Source: Melieria omissa
Taxonomy: Eukaryota > Arthropoda > Insecta > Diptera > Ulidiidae
Direction: 5' to 3'
NCBI GenBank assembly: GCA_963971225.1
Contig: OZ020267.1
Span: forward strand, 95,407,648 to 95,471,647
Length of the DNA stretch: 64,000 nt
The translations under genes and the position numbers were made by a program. Within the stretch, counting starts at the first letter, position 1, and each line of letters opens with the position of its first letter. Shown one piece after another: positions 1 to 12,600 of this stretch. The notes under the pieces were generated by a model. It did not search any database. It worked only from the letters and a program-made list of their open reading frames with translations, and was not told the origin of the DNA.

Positions 1-1034
1 AGGATTATTTATGTGTGGGTCTGTGCTCTGTGCATAATGTTCATGCAAAATTGCAGTCGAGCTGCATCGGGAATCAATTCGGTGTGTGCGTGTGTGTGTG
101 TGCTTTTCAAGGGCGAAATTTCTACGCATAGCCCAATTGGTTTGCTATCATCGATTAACAGTGCACAGTGGCGTAGTTAAATGACAAAGTGCAAAGTTGA
201 AAGGTGACCAAGAAAAATGGTAATGTTGCAAGGATGCTGTTGATTTACATTTTAGTTACATTTAAACGGAAAACTTAAAAATTTTTAAATAATGTTTTGA
301 AAATTGTTGCTTACAATATTTTTCAGCGTGATATCGACTTTCAAATCATATCAGGCCGTGGCCTCTAAATGAAGATTTGTAATAATATTGTCAAGTGTGA
401 CTTTTCAGAGCTGAGCCTCAGTTTGTTGGGAGATTATTGTTTATGGCTTTATTGAAATTTTTGCATAATGTTGTCAACTTTAAAGGGCAAAAGACTAAAT
501 GAGGATTACAAGGTCATTGTTTTGGATTTTGACTATTAAATTTGATTGAAAATTAAAATCAGCTAAAAGAAATAGAAGCTGTAAAGATAAAGTAGAGCTT
601 AATAAAAGTAGAGAGATCAGTAGTGCGTTGAAAAGGTTTTTTAAGTTAAACACTCGCAATCAGGATTATCAGAGGAATCCATGTGTTACTGTCTATTTCT
701 AGTCAGTAAGATTTTTGACTTAATAAAGTGCATTATCATGAATTATCATGCGTTATCAAGAAAGTAATTGCAATTTAACTATTAAAATGGAAATTAATTT
801 GTTTTTTGATTATAATTGTTAATTGCTATAGTTAAGTTTTACGTTGCGTAATAACTGTTATGAGAAACAAATTTGTTTTCGTTCTCGATAATTATAATTT
901 TGATATTTTGTTTTACGTTGCTTCATAAATTTTATTTGTGTTTTTTATTTACCGATAACTATTATTTGAAAGAAACATTTTTTTACATTGCTTTATAATT
1001 CTATTTCTATTTTTATTTTATTTAATGTTTTTTA

Positions 1035-1114
1035 ATTTCTATTTCTAATTCTCATTCTCATTCTAATTCTTATTCTAATTCGAATTCTCATTCTAAATCT
1101 AATTCAAATTCGAA
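1035..1114. repeat. Degenerate hexanucleotide array (ATTCTN)n
   Basis: About 13 units of a 6-bp repeat, mostly ATTCTA, ATTCTC and ATTCTT, decaying into ATTCGA/ATTCAA at the right edge. A simple tandem repeat with no coding meaning visible. Confidence 0.8.
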
Positions 1115-4100
1115 TGCGTAATTAAGCTAATTGATGCGAAAATGGGCATCAATGCTGTCATCTAAGGAATGTAAAAAAAAAAATTGTTTAACAACAAAAC
1201 TTGTTCACTTTGACAAATTTATAGCATATAATGCGTCACCAGTCAAACTTTAAGCCTTTTCCCCTCAGCATATGTATTTTCTACATGTGTTTAGTCCAAG
1301 ACCAGTCCATTGAAATTAACTTTAGATTTTAACTTTTGAATGGTTTTTTTAGTTTCTCCAAAATTCCATGGCTGCATATGCAAAAAATTCTTCGCAGAAG
1401 GTTTTCTTGTTACATTGCCTACAATTTGCATTATCTAAACTGCCTAAACGAATGCTGCACTTGTCTCGCCACTATCTGCCGCATTATGCACTCAGTGGCG
1501 CTATAGACAAATTTTTTCCCGTCATTCGAAAAGCAAGTGCCTGAGTGTTACTTGCACGCTCCAGCGCCTAAAAGTATGTAACAACTCGTAGCTTTTCTTA
1601 CGCCTTTTTATAGTTTCTGCTTATCGCACAATTGTTGCTGGTGGGCAAGTGGCAAAGCGCGTTTTTCTGCTTTTCTTTTCTGCACAATTTCCTTGCCTAC
1701 TCTTCCTCGCTTTATGAAATCTTGTTCATGCACAAAAATGATGAGCGATAAAATCGACACGAATTTCTTGCAACCGCATTGTGGCAACGCGTGCCAGGGA
1801 CATAGAGTGCTAATAGCACGTTTTTCAAAGGTCTTTCTTTAGTTTATCTTGTTCGTTTCATATTTAATGTTTCTTCATGTAGTTGTAGTTTTAGTTTTGA
1901 CCTTAAGGTTTTTCTATATAGTTCCAATATTGAGGCCACCTTAAATGGAGAAAATGAAAGTTTTTCTTAATAACAAAGAAAAAACAGCAAAAATAATAGT
2001 TTGTTTTGATATCTTTTTATTCTTATCTTTTAAAATAATTCTATTTTTTTTCTTTTGATTCTAATTACTACAAATAGTTTAATCGATTCAAAACCTTTAA
2101 GATTTTTCCTGTATTATTTGTTGCCTTTTTAAGCGGATAAGGGTTTTATGATGGATCGTGATGGATAATGAACGATTTTAACAATTTATATGTCTTCACT
2201 TCTCGCTTGGTTAAGACTGCTTTTCCATACTGTGCCTATTAAATATTTTACTCGAATGCCAAGTGGTGATTATTAAGCGGTTTCATGTACTTTCATCCAA
2301 GTTCTAAAAATAAAAATACACGTACACATTGACCAATGCGCTGGGCATCTGAAATTGCTTTGAAAAGCAAAGCAACTACAGGTGAACGGAAATGAGCTCG
2401 AAAGATACGTCTGCCTGCGCCAGGGCGGAAAACTCTGTGCAAGCGAAGAGCCAAAGCACCTACACGTACACTTGAAATGTTGGTTTCGTGGTTGCTGTGG
2501 TTTCATTGTTTTTGTGCCTAATTTTTTCTGTTGCTGTCGCTGGTGCCGTACTTTCCGAAGAGGCTGCAAAGCTTTGTATGTCTGCGCACAAATCCGTGAA
2601 CTTGTACACAACAAAGCGAAGACGAAACGGTGACGAGGAAATGTGGCGTCAAAGCGAAAACGGCGGAACAGCGACTGGCGTTTGCGGCTGCCAAGAAAAA
2701 GGGATAACACGCATGCTAAAGGATTTGGCCGGGGATTAGTAATGGCATTAGCACAGTGCTTAGCAGCGGGTGAAAAGGATCAAGTGGCGGCAGTAAAGTG
2801 GCAGAAGACAAAACACAAAAGCGAACACAACAGCAAAGCACAGAGAGGGAAGGCATCTGATGAGGCCTCGGGAGGCAGTGCGTTCTCCTTTGGAGGTGCT
2901 TCGATAAACTGAAATACCTGGCGTTTAGACTAATGAGTGAAATAAAATGGACGCTACAGTAAATTCATTAGCGTTGACAGCAAACGGATTGAGTTGAAAT
3001 AATTTTTTCGCTCATAGTAGTCAAGGGAATCACTGTCAACTGTCGGCGACCATTTCGCTCCGACAGTTCTTTGTTTTTTTTCTTTGGAGCCAAAAAATGC
3101 TTTGTCCTCAAATTAAGATAAACGAGGTCTTTGAGTTGTGGAAATGAATGCAAAAAATAACGAAATAAAGACAAGTCACTGTGTCACCTTGCTTCAACGC
3201 GAAGGGCCAAAGAAGAACCAGCTCAAACGGCTTGCAATTATTATAAAACTTTCAATTATTCTTAATTAATTGCTGTATATAAGTGTGTCGTATATGTGTG
3301 TGTGCAACTTGGTCGCTGCTCTGCCTTTTCTGCTTTTGCTTCTTGTGCTCCTTTTTATGCCAGTGGGCAGCAGAAAACTGTAGCAGAAAAAATAACGAAA
3401 GTCTCATCAGCTGCCGCAACGTTGAAATCAACACGTTAAGTGGTGGCCCCCATCTTCAGTCTTACTTCCACCGCCCACACCCACGGCACCTGTAGTCAGC
3501 CACCGGTCACCAGGCCGCGTTCACGTGCGTTCGCGCACTACCTGCCTCAACACATCCCGCTTGCACCGTTCGCGCTCCGGCTCGCTTCCTCTTGACTGCT
3601 TTGACACCAACACTACCTGTCGTTAAGCTCCCGCAGCTCAGCAGACTCTCTGAAGGCGCCAATTACTTCAACAAGTCAAACGTAAGATTTTGGTACATCA
3701 TTATTGCTGTTGTTGTTGTTGCTGTTGTGAAAATGTCTCAACTTTCACTTCACTGCGAATGTTCTTCATTTTATTTATAATTTTCGTTTTTGCTTTTGTT
3801 TGTGTTCGACACGTGTGCTGCTACGGTTTGTGCAGTAAAACGGAAAATTCATATACCTACATTACTTTATCATCGTTTTGCTGTTGTTGTTGTTGTTTTT
3901 ATTTATGTTATCGTTATTATTTGTGTTTGTTGTTATTGCAGTGGGTCACCTGGGATCGGGAACGAATAATACTGTGCCACTGTGCTGGCATGTGGCGCTC
4001 GTTTGTGTGTCCCTTCCTTTCTGTTTCTCCTTTCCTGTGTCCTGTTGCAAGTCCGCTCTGCGCCCGCCCCCTCTGTATGTTTCCATCGTTTGTTAGCTAC

Positions 4101-4513
4101 AACAACAAAAGCAGATGAAGCAATTATGAGTCAAAAGAACGCTGAGCGAGCGCCGCGGAGAGCGTGAGAGACAAGCAGCTGATATGGTGAGAACCAACCT
4201 TTGCCATTTTCAGTGGCAGTGCCGAGGCTGAGCGCCAATAAATGCAACATGCGGTGCCCAACAGTGATGTCGTTTGGAGATATTTGCCTTAAATGTAAAT
4301 TAAACGGTAAAGTAAACATTTGTGTGTGGACCTTCACAGGTGGACAGGTGGATAGTTGACGGATTCTGATCGCCGGTGAATCATCAGGTATGTCCATATA
4401 TAATAATATATAGCAAATTAAATGTAACGCAACAACTAACCACTTTTATAGTGGTTTCAAAGATCGTGTTGGGATTTGCATTATTATATTAATTGTGTTA
4501 CTTTTGGAAGTGG

Positions 4514-4605
4514 GTTGAAAGAAAGTTTATTTGATTGGTGGCTGAACCCATTACTCTGTGCATTGCAGTTCAATAAACTTACCACCGAGGCACGGCTACC
4601 TTAAT
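4514..4605 (-). repeat. tRNA-like relic, possible SINE head
   Basis: Read on the minus strand, the segment has an A-box-like motif (GCCTCGGTGGTAAG) and, about 45 bp on, a B-box-like GGGTTCAGCC, the spacing of a tRNA-derived promoter. The acceptor stem does not pair cleanly, so it is not a functional tRNA. No target-site duplication was found. Confidence 0.3.
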
Positions 4606-5347
4606 ATAAGAGATAGAAAAGCATTAGTCTAGACACTTGAAAAGTAAAGAAGGAAATCGCTAAGAGAATATGTTTTTTATTGGCATCAACGTATACAAAT
4701 ATTACGAAAATGTCTTCAGGATGTTCAAAGTTTATCATAAATCTTATGGTTAAAATCGGCAATTCCATCACTTTGAGTGATATATTCATCAGCTTTTCGA
4801 TTAAACTTACTGATATTTCAATCAGTCTGTTCACATTGCAATATTCACACATCAGAATCCCGAACCATTTGTTAAATTGTTTTTTTTTTTTCAATTCGAA
4901 ACACTACATACAAATTTATCCAGTGAGCTTTCCTAATATTTCACATATCTTTATTAAACCATAACCGCTAGATATGAAATTTCAGCACGCATCTTCCCCA
5001 TTTTTGTAAGCCTTGAATTCTCTTTAACGGAAATATTTTCTAGTTAATCTTCAGTTTACCATTAAAACAGACAAATATATATAATAATAAACAATTTTTA
5101 TATAAAAATATAAAAAACACTAAAGTCAATGGCAACCAGCACTTAATTGATTAAACATAACAAATCATGAGTTATTTTAATTTTAAAACTACTAAGAACG
5201 CCTTGAATGTAATTTAAACGCAATGCAACGATTCCTACAATGTGAAACGTGCACGCTGGCAACTCTGCTTTTTGTCTCCATTCGAACGCGCTCATTTTCC
5301 TCCGTGGCTGTGTTTCTCTCTGGTGCTCTCGGGCATTTGTGCCAGCT

Positions 5348-5380
5348 GCCGTTGTTGCTGCTGCTGCCGCCGCTGCTATT
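5348..5380. repeat. GTT/GCT (opa-type) trinucleotide repeat
   Basis: An imperfect run of GTT, GCT and GCC triplets in a GC-richer block about 70 bp upstream of the candidate initiator at 5452. Such runs are common in fly leaders and promoters. Confidence 0.7.
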
Positions 5381-5449
5381 GCCACGTTTTTCACACGTTT
5401 GTTGCCATTTTTCCGGGGTATTTTATCTCCAGCGTATCTGGTCGACGAC

Positions 5450-5484
5450 TCAGTTTCAACTGAGACGTGCGGAATAGCGGTCGA
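5450..5484 (+). promoter_or_regulatory. Candidate TATA-less core promoter: Inr + DPE
   Basis: TCAGTT at 5450-5455 matches the Drosophila initiator, with +1 at 5452. GGTCG at 5479-5483 sits exactly at +28 to +32 and matches the downstream promoter element core RGWYV at all five positions. No TATA box is seen at -30. The pairing of a consensus Inr with a DPE at the invariant spacing is much rarer than either alone. The following 0.8 kb is GC-richer and leader-like. The transcript is unknown; it might be a distal leader for the DPP-like gene or an unrelated RNA. Confidence 0.45.
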
Positions 5485-6795
5485 TAAAAGCAGCTCCCAC
5501 AGCAGTGCACGTGAACGGAGGGAAAACACAAAATCAGCTGAAGCTGGGAATTGTCAAACAAAACACCGAACAAAAGACATGAATAGAAAAGTGAATTCGT
5601 TTTAGTTGAAAGTCAAGCAATATACATACGTACAAAAAAAATTTAACACTTTCACGCGCGGGTTCAAAAGTGTGTTTGCGTCAGTGCACAAAGTGAATAT
5701 TTTGACACTTTCCTTCTGCGCTAATTGAATACCGTGTAGAGAAATTTGCTCGAGAGTGCGTACGCACGCACGCACTCACATATTCGTGCATGCACGCTCG
5801 CAGGCGCTGCAAATCAGACAACAACAGCGTCGGTACAAAGGACACTTTGTTTGTGTGCTTTGAGTTCGCGCTGGGCCAACGTGTCCGGTAGCGTTGTGGC
5901 AACCGCGCGTGGCGTCCGCTGTCCGTTCAGTGTAAAGTGGCACTTTGAAGTGCAATTGCGAAAGCGCGACTGGCAAACTTCCGCTTCCTGTTCTGGTTGA
6001 CAAATTTTCCAGCGCGACAAGCAGGGGGAAATTTGGTTTTCAACAGCAAAAAGTAAATGGCTCTGGCCAGATAAAAGCAAAAACGTGTACGGCGCTGTCG
6101 TTAGGCATTTGGGTTCTGTCTTGCCGTATTTCCGGCCCAACATTGTGGCTACTTCCGGCTACACGTTTGTGTGTGTGTGCGGCTTGAGCTGAGGTGCAGC
6201 GGCCATTGTAGCGGTTGAAGCGGCGGCTGAGCGGCAGGCAGTGTGCCAGACAAGGCAGCAACGGCGTCTTACCGCAGAATGACACGGGTGCGACGCATTG
6301 TGGTAGGTAGCATGTGGCACTGCTGCTGTGCTGTTTTTATATGTTTATTTGACTACAGATACTTACAACACAAACATCACTGTGTGCGTGTAACACTTAA
6401 TGTTGATTCTTCCATTACTCACATTGTTGGTTTGGTTGTTTTTTCGCTACATTATTTGTGTTTTTGCTAAAAGGATTCAGAGTAATGAAAACAAAAAATT
6501 ACATAGAAATTATTAATCACAGTTCATTGGGTTTGTTTTGCCAACCAGCATTTAATTACTTTTGAGTAAAGATAATTAAAACAAAAATCAAGAATATATT
6601 ACTAACGTTAAGGCACACAATGCACATTGCTTTGAGTCAGTCACTTACACACACTCTTACATATCTTTTGAGCTATGAATGCAACAACATTAAGTAAAGG
6701 AATATTTAAGTAAAAATGTATGTGTCCTTATGTGTTTGTATCTCTGTGTCGCAGGTATTTATGTAAATAAATAAATGGAAGGTCATAATTACTTA
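5485..6795. other. Leader-like GC-richer block grading into AT-rich DNA
   Basis: 5485-6340 is GC-richer and poor in repeats, resembling fly 5'-leader or promoter-proximal DNA. Short overlapping frames on both strands show no recognisable protein. A minimal ATG-plus-donor combination (MNRK, then GTGAAT) at 5579-5590 is in phase 0 but too weak to annotate. 6340-6795 is plain AT-rich DNA. Confidence 0.35.
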
Positions 6796-7112
6796 GGGTG
6801 GATCGAATTTATTCAAATTTATATATTTTTTATATTTTTGTCTATTCTATCCTATTTTTCTTTTCTATTTCTATTTTTATTTTCTCTATTTTTGTTTTTA
6901 GCGCGCCTGTTTATGTAGATTAAGAAAGAATATCCAATTATTTTATTTTCGTAGAGTTACAAAAGATAACAACAAAATTAATGCATTACAGCTTTAAAAA
7001 AAATCCTAGCTGCCAGTGCTAGTTAAGCTCAAGTTGCTGTTAGATAGAAATAATTTTGAATTTTGATTTTTTTGATTTACCACTCGTGCAATTGATATCT
7101 TTTGATCCACCC
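6796..7112. mobile_element. TA-flanked MITE (Tc1/mariner-like insertion pattern)
   Basis: The 317-bp AT-rich segment begins GGGTGGATCGAA and ends TTTTGATCCACCC, so the termini are inverted repeats (GGGTGGATC plus A-rich continuation). Both ends are flanked by TA, the target duplication of Tc1/mariner transposases. No coding capacity is seen. Confidence 0.6.
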
Positions 7113-7276
7113 TATGTGTACGCGTAGTTACATTACAAACAACCGCACAAAACATACATTCGCTCTATAAATACATTTTTGCGCAAACTGATATTCTTCT
7201 TCTCTTGTACATATTTCTCTTTATAACTGTAACTATGTGAGATTTTGTATGTAAACCTTGCTAAAATTTAATGTAT

Positions 7277-7366
7277 GCAGTCAAATGGTGCACGCAGGAG
7301 TTCATTTTGGAGTTTTCCGTAAACAACTTTTCAGCCCAATGCTATTCGAAATCGTTTTTGTCACAT
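7277..7366 (+). repeat. Dispersed repeat, copy 1 (partner at about 54879)
   Basis: The segment shares the core AATGGTGCAC-CAGGA-TTCATTT, then ACAACTTTT and ATTCGAAATC in the same order and spacing, with the segment starting near 54879. The copies differ by substitutions and small indels, so this is an old interspersed repeat of unknown class. Confidence 0.5.
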
Positions 7367-9525
7367 ACAACTTAGAAATATTAAGAACCCTAACCGTTTT
7401 TCTTGTGTGCGCTACTATATATACTGTGTGATATGATAGTTTGTCATTTGATGGTTGGTGTTAATTTAAGTTTATGCATTTATCGTTTACAACACTCAAT
7501 GTTGTGTTGTGGTTTTCCGTTTAGTACAGTTTGTTTGTAAATAATTCCTTTTAATTTTTATTAATTTAATACAAAATTTCATTAATTAAGTTACTATATA
7601 ATACTAAAGCTTTTGGCCATAGCTGCACTAGCATCAAACGCTATCAACTCGTCCTTTTTTTAACAATCATAAAACAAAACATGCAAAGTGGAGCGCACAA
7701 TGCTTCCACTGTAAGTTTCGTTATCAAATGAATTTGTAGTTAAATAGTAACTAAAAAAATATTGTCTGTCAGACGAATTTACCCTTAAAATATGCATCAT
7801 AATTAAAAAGACGATTTTATATAATTGCACAAAACCTTACAAACAGCCAAAGGTTACAATCAAAGCATCTAAAAAGGATTCTACCACTTCGAAACTAGTC
7901 AGTGTGTGTTAATCAGAAACATGATGGAAAGTCTTTCTATCAAATTTTAATCAGCTTTATCGATTAAGGTGGTTATTGATGAATAGAGCTCCGAGAAGTT
8001 CATAGGCATTGACGCAACCGTTTGCTTTGTGTTGACTTTTGAAATAAAGCCACTACAAATGTTACCCGAGCTCAGTGAAACCTGCTCTGGTCTCCAGTAT
8101 AATTCTTTTGTTCTTCTGACAACTGGAACAATGGGTCTCAAATTCATAGTTGATTGTATGATACTGATTACATGCACAGCTTAAATGTTTGAAAACCGAA
8201 AATACACAAATCAAGTTGAAGACACCGTCTCCACTTTGAAAGAATTAGGCGTTGTCGAATTTAAACTGTTGTTGTTTGTTGAAATTATGTAAAAACAACG
8301 CTTACAAGGTGAACATTTGAGAAATGATGTAAATATCATTAAGTGTCATTAAAAAATATAAGAAACTAAAAAAAAATCAGTAAATTTTGCATACTATTTA
8401 GAGGTTTTAAAATATCTATACAAACTACAAAATTATCACATGTTCTGTTGAAATCAGCACATCTGGTTACTTTAGTTGCGCTGTTGATTGTCGGTTGGAG
8501 TTCTGACGGGCACTGCTCCTTTTAAAAACACGAGTTACTTATTCCGAAGACCTTGTGGGACACAAATGTCTCGCAAGTAAGATTATAGACTTTTGATCAC
8601 AATGTGTATGAACATAAGGAATTTAGTTCATTGTCTTCAAATACACTTGTTCAATTTATTTTGAAGTTGCACTAATAAGATTTGTGCGGAACCTTTGCAA
8701 TTTATCATTGGACTTAAAAAAAAGCAGATGGAAAAGGAAAGAAAAGTTATTAAGCTCCTTTGTGGCTTAATAACTGTAACTAATTTCTATGTCGCGGCAG
8801 CCATTTTAGCCTAATCGCGCACGTCTTTGTAATAACTTTGACTTTCTTAAGCGGCAGTGCTTCTCAAATAGTAAAACCCTCCCCTCATCGCTTATACTTT
8901 TACGGTTATGTCTCCTTCATGCCATGGGTTGTTTAGCCTCAGTACTTGAGGTTTTATCACGTAAGAGTTTGTCTGTCAGTTGCTCTCAAATGCATTTCAG
9001 TCGTTTTTCACTTTCTTATGTATTAAGAAACCACTCGCGGAAACCAATTAACATTTTACCCTTTCATTGTTGCCTCTTTAGAGGTTTCAATAATCCTCCC
9101 CCTTGGACACTTTCAAATCAACCTGTAAAGTATGAACAAAATTCAAATTCACACCTGTAAGTTGTGACATTGGCAGCGCCCTCTACAGTCACGTTACTTT
9201 TTCGCGTTAGTTGTTCACGCCTTTTGCTCGGCTCGTTTTGTTATTTGCATATCATTTGGCCGGAAAGTTAGTGATAAGCGCCTACGTTCAGCATCAAGTT
9301 GTGCGCGCACTGAGACTTGGGTAAACAGCAATTTGCCTAAATTTCAAATTTAACGAACTGTGAGAAGAATTACGCGCCTTCATGTCAGCCGCCCGAAAAG
9401 ACGAAGTGGAATAAAAGATAAATCTGCCTTAGACGGCGCCTTGCCCGCCACTCATACGCGCGATTTGAATAACAATACTGCACGTGTATTTTGTTGGTGC
9501 ACTGTCAAGGTTAGGAGCAGCAACA
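7367..9525. other. Non-coding DNA and presumed leader of the distal first exon
   Basis: 7367-9170 is AT-rich with no recognisable gene. An unassigned 76-codon frame lies at 7947-8177 on the minus strand. 9180-9525 is GC-richer and is the presumed 5' leader of the exon at 9526. A TCAGCA initiator-like site lies at 9288-9293, without a correctly spaced DPE. Confidence 0.4.
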
Positions 9526-9636
9526 ATGACCGTGAGAAAACAACGCAAAGGACAGCACAAGGAAGCGGCCACATCTTTGCTGCCGACTGCGCGCAAATCA
9601 ACTAAGTCTGTGAATACTTATTATGAAAGCGGAGAT
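9526..9636 (+). CDS. Alternative first coding exon (longer basic N-terminus) of the DPP-like gene, candidate
   Basis: An ATG in good fly context (CAACAATGACC) opens 37 codons that end at a consensus donor, GAT|GTAAGT, in phase 0, matching the phase of the shared exon at 63650. The first ATG after the in-frame TGA at 9466-9468 is this one. The peptide begins MTVRKQRKGQHKEAA, is rich in Lys/Arg and then Ser/Thr, and ends TYYESGD, so the junction again places acidic residues before LVSSNP. The 5' sequence from about 9180 is GC-richer than its surroundings, as expected for a leader. DPP6/DPP10 genes in vertebrates use several distant first exons with unrelated cytoplasmic tails, which fits. Joining would need a 54.0-kb intron and would skip the exon at 48632. 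It could instead belong to an unrelated gene whose second exon is elsewhere; phase, donor quality and orientation favour the DPP-like gene. Confidence 0.62.
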
Positions 9637-12600
9637 GTAAGTCCGCTGGGAAACTGGTGGCAGGAAAGGTGAAAAGTCATGGAGCTTAGGCGAGTCTGTG
9701 AAATTCGATCGAAATATTGTAAATGTCCACATTTGTTAGTGGAATTGTAGAAGCCGCTAACAGCAAGCAGTTGTGCAGCAAATCATCAAATAATGTTGGA
9801 AAATGTGGGAGAAATGAAAAAGAAAACTCACATGTAAATAAAAAAATAGAGATTTAAAAGCACCAGCACCCCTTGTATGTTTGATTACAATAATTTATCT
9901 GCGTATGTGTGCTTGTGCTTGTAGTTGTGTGTGTGTGTGTATGGTGCGTGGGCAGCGCCATTGCTCTGCAATTCAAAATTCAATCTTGTGGAAATTTTGC
10001 GATTTGTTTCCATGCTGTTTTCTTTTTTGTGCGGTCGCCCCTTTGTGCTTTGTAAGAGTTCTTATGGTTGTTGTTGTTGTTACATCGCAGTTTGTTCGTG
10101 CGCAGCAGTTGTGCATTAAGTCGGTTTGATTATACGGATTTCGTTAATGTTGATTACGCGCGAACGCAAGAGTCCGTATGCAATGTGTCCGCGGGGGCGT
10201 ATGAGCGATATTTCGGACTTTGGGCTTTTCGAGCGAGTCTTTCTTGGGAATATGCTGAACATTTGTAGCGTGGTATAATATTACATTTCCAATGCAAACA
10301 TTAGGCTGAATCGTGCTGAGTTCAGTTAAAGGGAGAAGAAAATTAGCTGTATTCGCGCTGAATTTGACCAAACATTGAGCTGAAGGAATAATAAATGAAG
10401 AAAAGTTTTTATGAAACGGAGTTCAATTAAAATACACTTGGCTGAGTTGCACTGAAAACAAGATTAACACTAATGAACATTGCTGACTATGGGTTGAATG
10501 TGATAAATACAAGCAAAGTTCAGAAGAAATGTAGTGAGTTTAAAACTAATTGAGCGGAATTTCCTCAAAGTGAGCATTAAATTGACAAAGCATTAAAATA
10601 AACTTTGTTAAATTACATCAATATACGCTAAAGACGTGTAATTGCATTAAATGCGTATTCACTGAACTTAATTGAAGTGAATTGCTTGGCAAGTAAGTGG
10701 CAGTTTTCAGTAACAGTAGCAGATGTTTCCACAGAACTTTTATTGTGTTTTGTGTTGGACTGAAGTCTTTAAAATTTGTTTATTTTTGAGGTATAAAAAT
10801 GGACTGGAAAAGAATTAAATAAAATGAAGTGAACTTATGTCTGTAATTGAAAATAATATGCAAAATTTTCCATATTTGCTGAGTATGGGGCAAATTTTCA
10901 TTAACTTGCGCTGAATTGCATGAATTGGTTTTAAAAGTAAACACAAATTAATAAAATAGCAGATTAGAATTGTCTTCAAATGAGCTGAATAAGATGTAAA
11001 TTAGCTGAATTGGTTGTAGTATGTCAATTTGTGTTTCGAAAATTGATGAAAAACGAATAAATTTTAGCCAAATGCAATTAAAACCCAGAACATGTCCGTG
11101 GTTCACTTTCTGAGGTTCTGTTGGTTTTTCTTTCTGCTTAGCTTTTAAAATAGATATATGAACGCCTTCTGCTGTGCTGCTCTAATATTCGATTTACACA
11201 TTTGCACAGCGGTAGCGTTCATTTAAAATTCCAACTAAGGCAATTGCCCCAATTGTAAACGGTAACAAATGGCATAAGGCAAAAGTGAAAGAAGACAGGA
11301 ATTGACATAATCAGCTCGTTCCATCCTTGACCCAAGTCGGCCCATATACCACACAGAACGACGAGTATTAACATTTTCCGCTGCACTGCAGCAGCACATT
11401 CAAAGTTAAATGAATTCTCAAGTAGTTGTGTAGTAGTTCTTCGGGCGCCCGTAACTGTTGTGGCGTCCTAGGGGACATGCGGAACGGAAGACGTTCATAT
11501 TTAGCGTTTTTTGTGCCATAATGACTTTCACTAGAAATTTTAATGGCGCTTCGCTGTGCCACAGCCGCCATTTGCCCCACCTTCCCGGCCGCGTTGGCTC
11601 GCGCCTGCAGCGTTTTTATTATTATTGTTTGTCGTTGTGTACATTGGCGAGTTTTCATTATCTTCGCTGAATACTTCATTCATTTTTTAGCTGCCCACTT
11701 TCACCGTTTCATCGGGCTGGGGCTCGACTCGTCCTCATTCGCGTTGGCGTTGTCATAGCTGGACGTTGCGGTTTGCTTACAACGGTGGGTTTTTATTTCG
11801 AGCAGTGCGGACACAACGGCGCTCAGCTGCTGGCCCAGCTGCTGTCGGTCGGCGCCTTTATTGTTTTTCACGCCCTCATCTGCGGGTCGCGTGCGCCTGC
11901 TGCTATCTGCTGGCCATGTCCTTTGGGAAGTGACAGGCTCGCTGGCTGCGCTGGCGTACAGGTGAAGCCGCAGTCATTTCATTTAAAAGTTTACTTTTCA
12001 TGTGGCCCTGCTACGGTCCAGTCGTTGCCGCTTGGAGGTGAAATTGTGCTGAATTTCCCAAATGTTTTCTTTTAATGTGCTCGTGCACTTGTTTACTCGG
12101 CGCCCGACGTTGGCCGCTAAGCGACATTGTGCTGTTTTGTGTTAGCTGCTAACCACAGGATTCATTCAAATTATCAACGGGATTTCAGACGGATTTCGCT
12201 ATGTGCCAGCGGCAGGAGGAACTCTAGGCTTCCGTTAAAATTTGTATATGTAATGAGATAATTTTTGTGTTAATACTCAACGTAAATGCGCTGAAATATG
12301 AGCTCATCAGTGTAAATGTTTGCTGCACACTAATTCGAAATTTCTTTCAAGTTAGTGCGAAACGTTCAGAATGCCATAAATATTCATTTGATATATTCAG
12401 TCCGCCACAAAACATTTGCCACGCTTTCGGTAAAGCAAATGTATTCGCTGAAAATTGTCTGCGTGTGTGCGACATTTGCGAACTGCTGTCATACACAATT
12501 GTGGTCTGCGGCAAAGGTATAAATGAAATTGAATGAAAGCACAAAGATATGTAAAAATAATAATTTTCTCGCTATGTCACTGCGCACGTGTCGCACAAGT

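Larger units (their letters stand above)
1..5449. other. Non-coding upstream DNA
   Basis: The block is AT-rich, with no recognisable gene. It holds a GT run near 90-103, a hexamer array (listed separately), GTT-type microsatellites near 3704-3728 and 3881-3898, and a perfect 7-bp-arm palindrome (AACCACT...AGTGGTT) near 4438. A GC-richer stretch at 3440-3682 has a TCAGTC initiator-like site at 3456-3461 and ends in a GTAAGA donor-like site. It contains no in-frame ATG, so at most it would be a non-coding leader exon. Confidence 0.4.

Noticed and set aside
3456..3682. Initiator-like TCAGTC followed by a frame ending at GTAAGA
   Set aside because: No ATG in frame and no DPE at the correct spacing; at best a non-coding leader exon.
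3690..4118. Cys/Leu-rich ORFs across GTT/GCT repeats, and similar ones near 5.3, 17.5, 22, 47 and 48 kb
   Set aside because: They are translations of trinucleotide repeats and pyrimidine-rich tracts on either strand, with no start or splice support.
5579..5590. ATG with four codons then GTGAAT donor-like site downstream of the Inr/DPE
   Set aside because: The donor is weak and the peptide too short to judge.
7681..7710. ATG plus ten codons ending in phase 0 at GTAAGT, a possible third first exon
   Set aside because: AT-rich surroundings and an unremarkable peptide; similar phase-0 cases arise by chance (for example 26171-26212), so not enough evidence.
7947..8177. 76-codon minus-strand ORF
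   Set aside because: No recognisable motif, no splice or promoter signals; length is within chance for AT-rich DNA.
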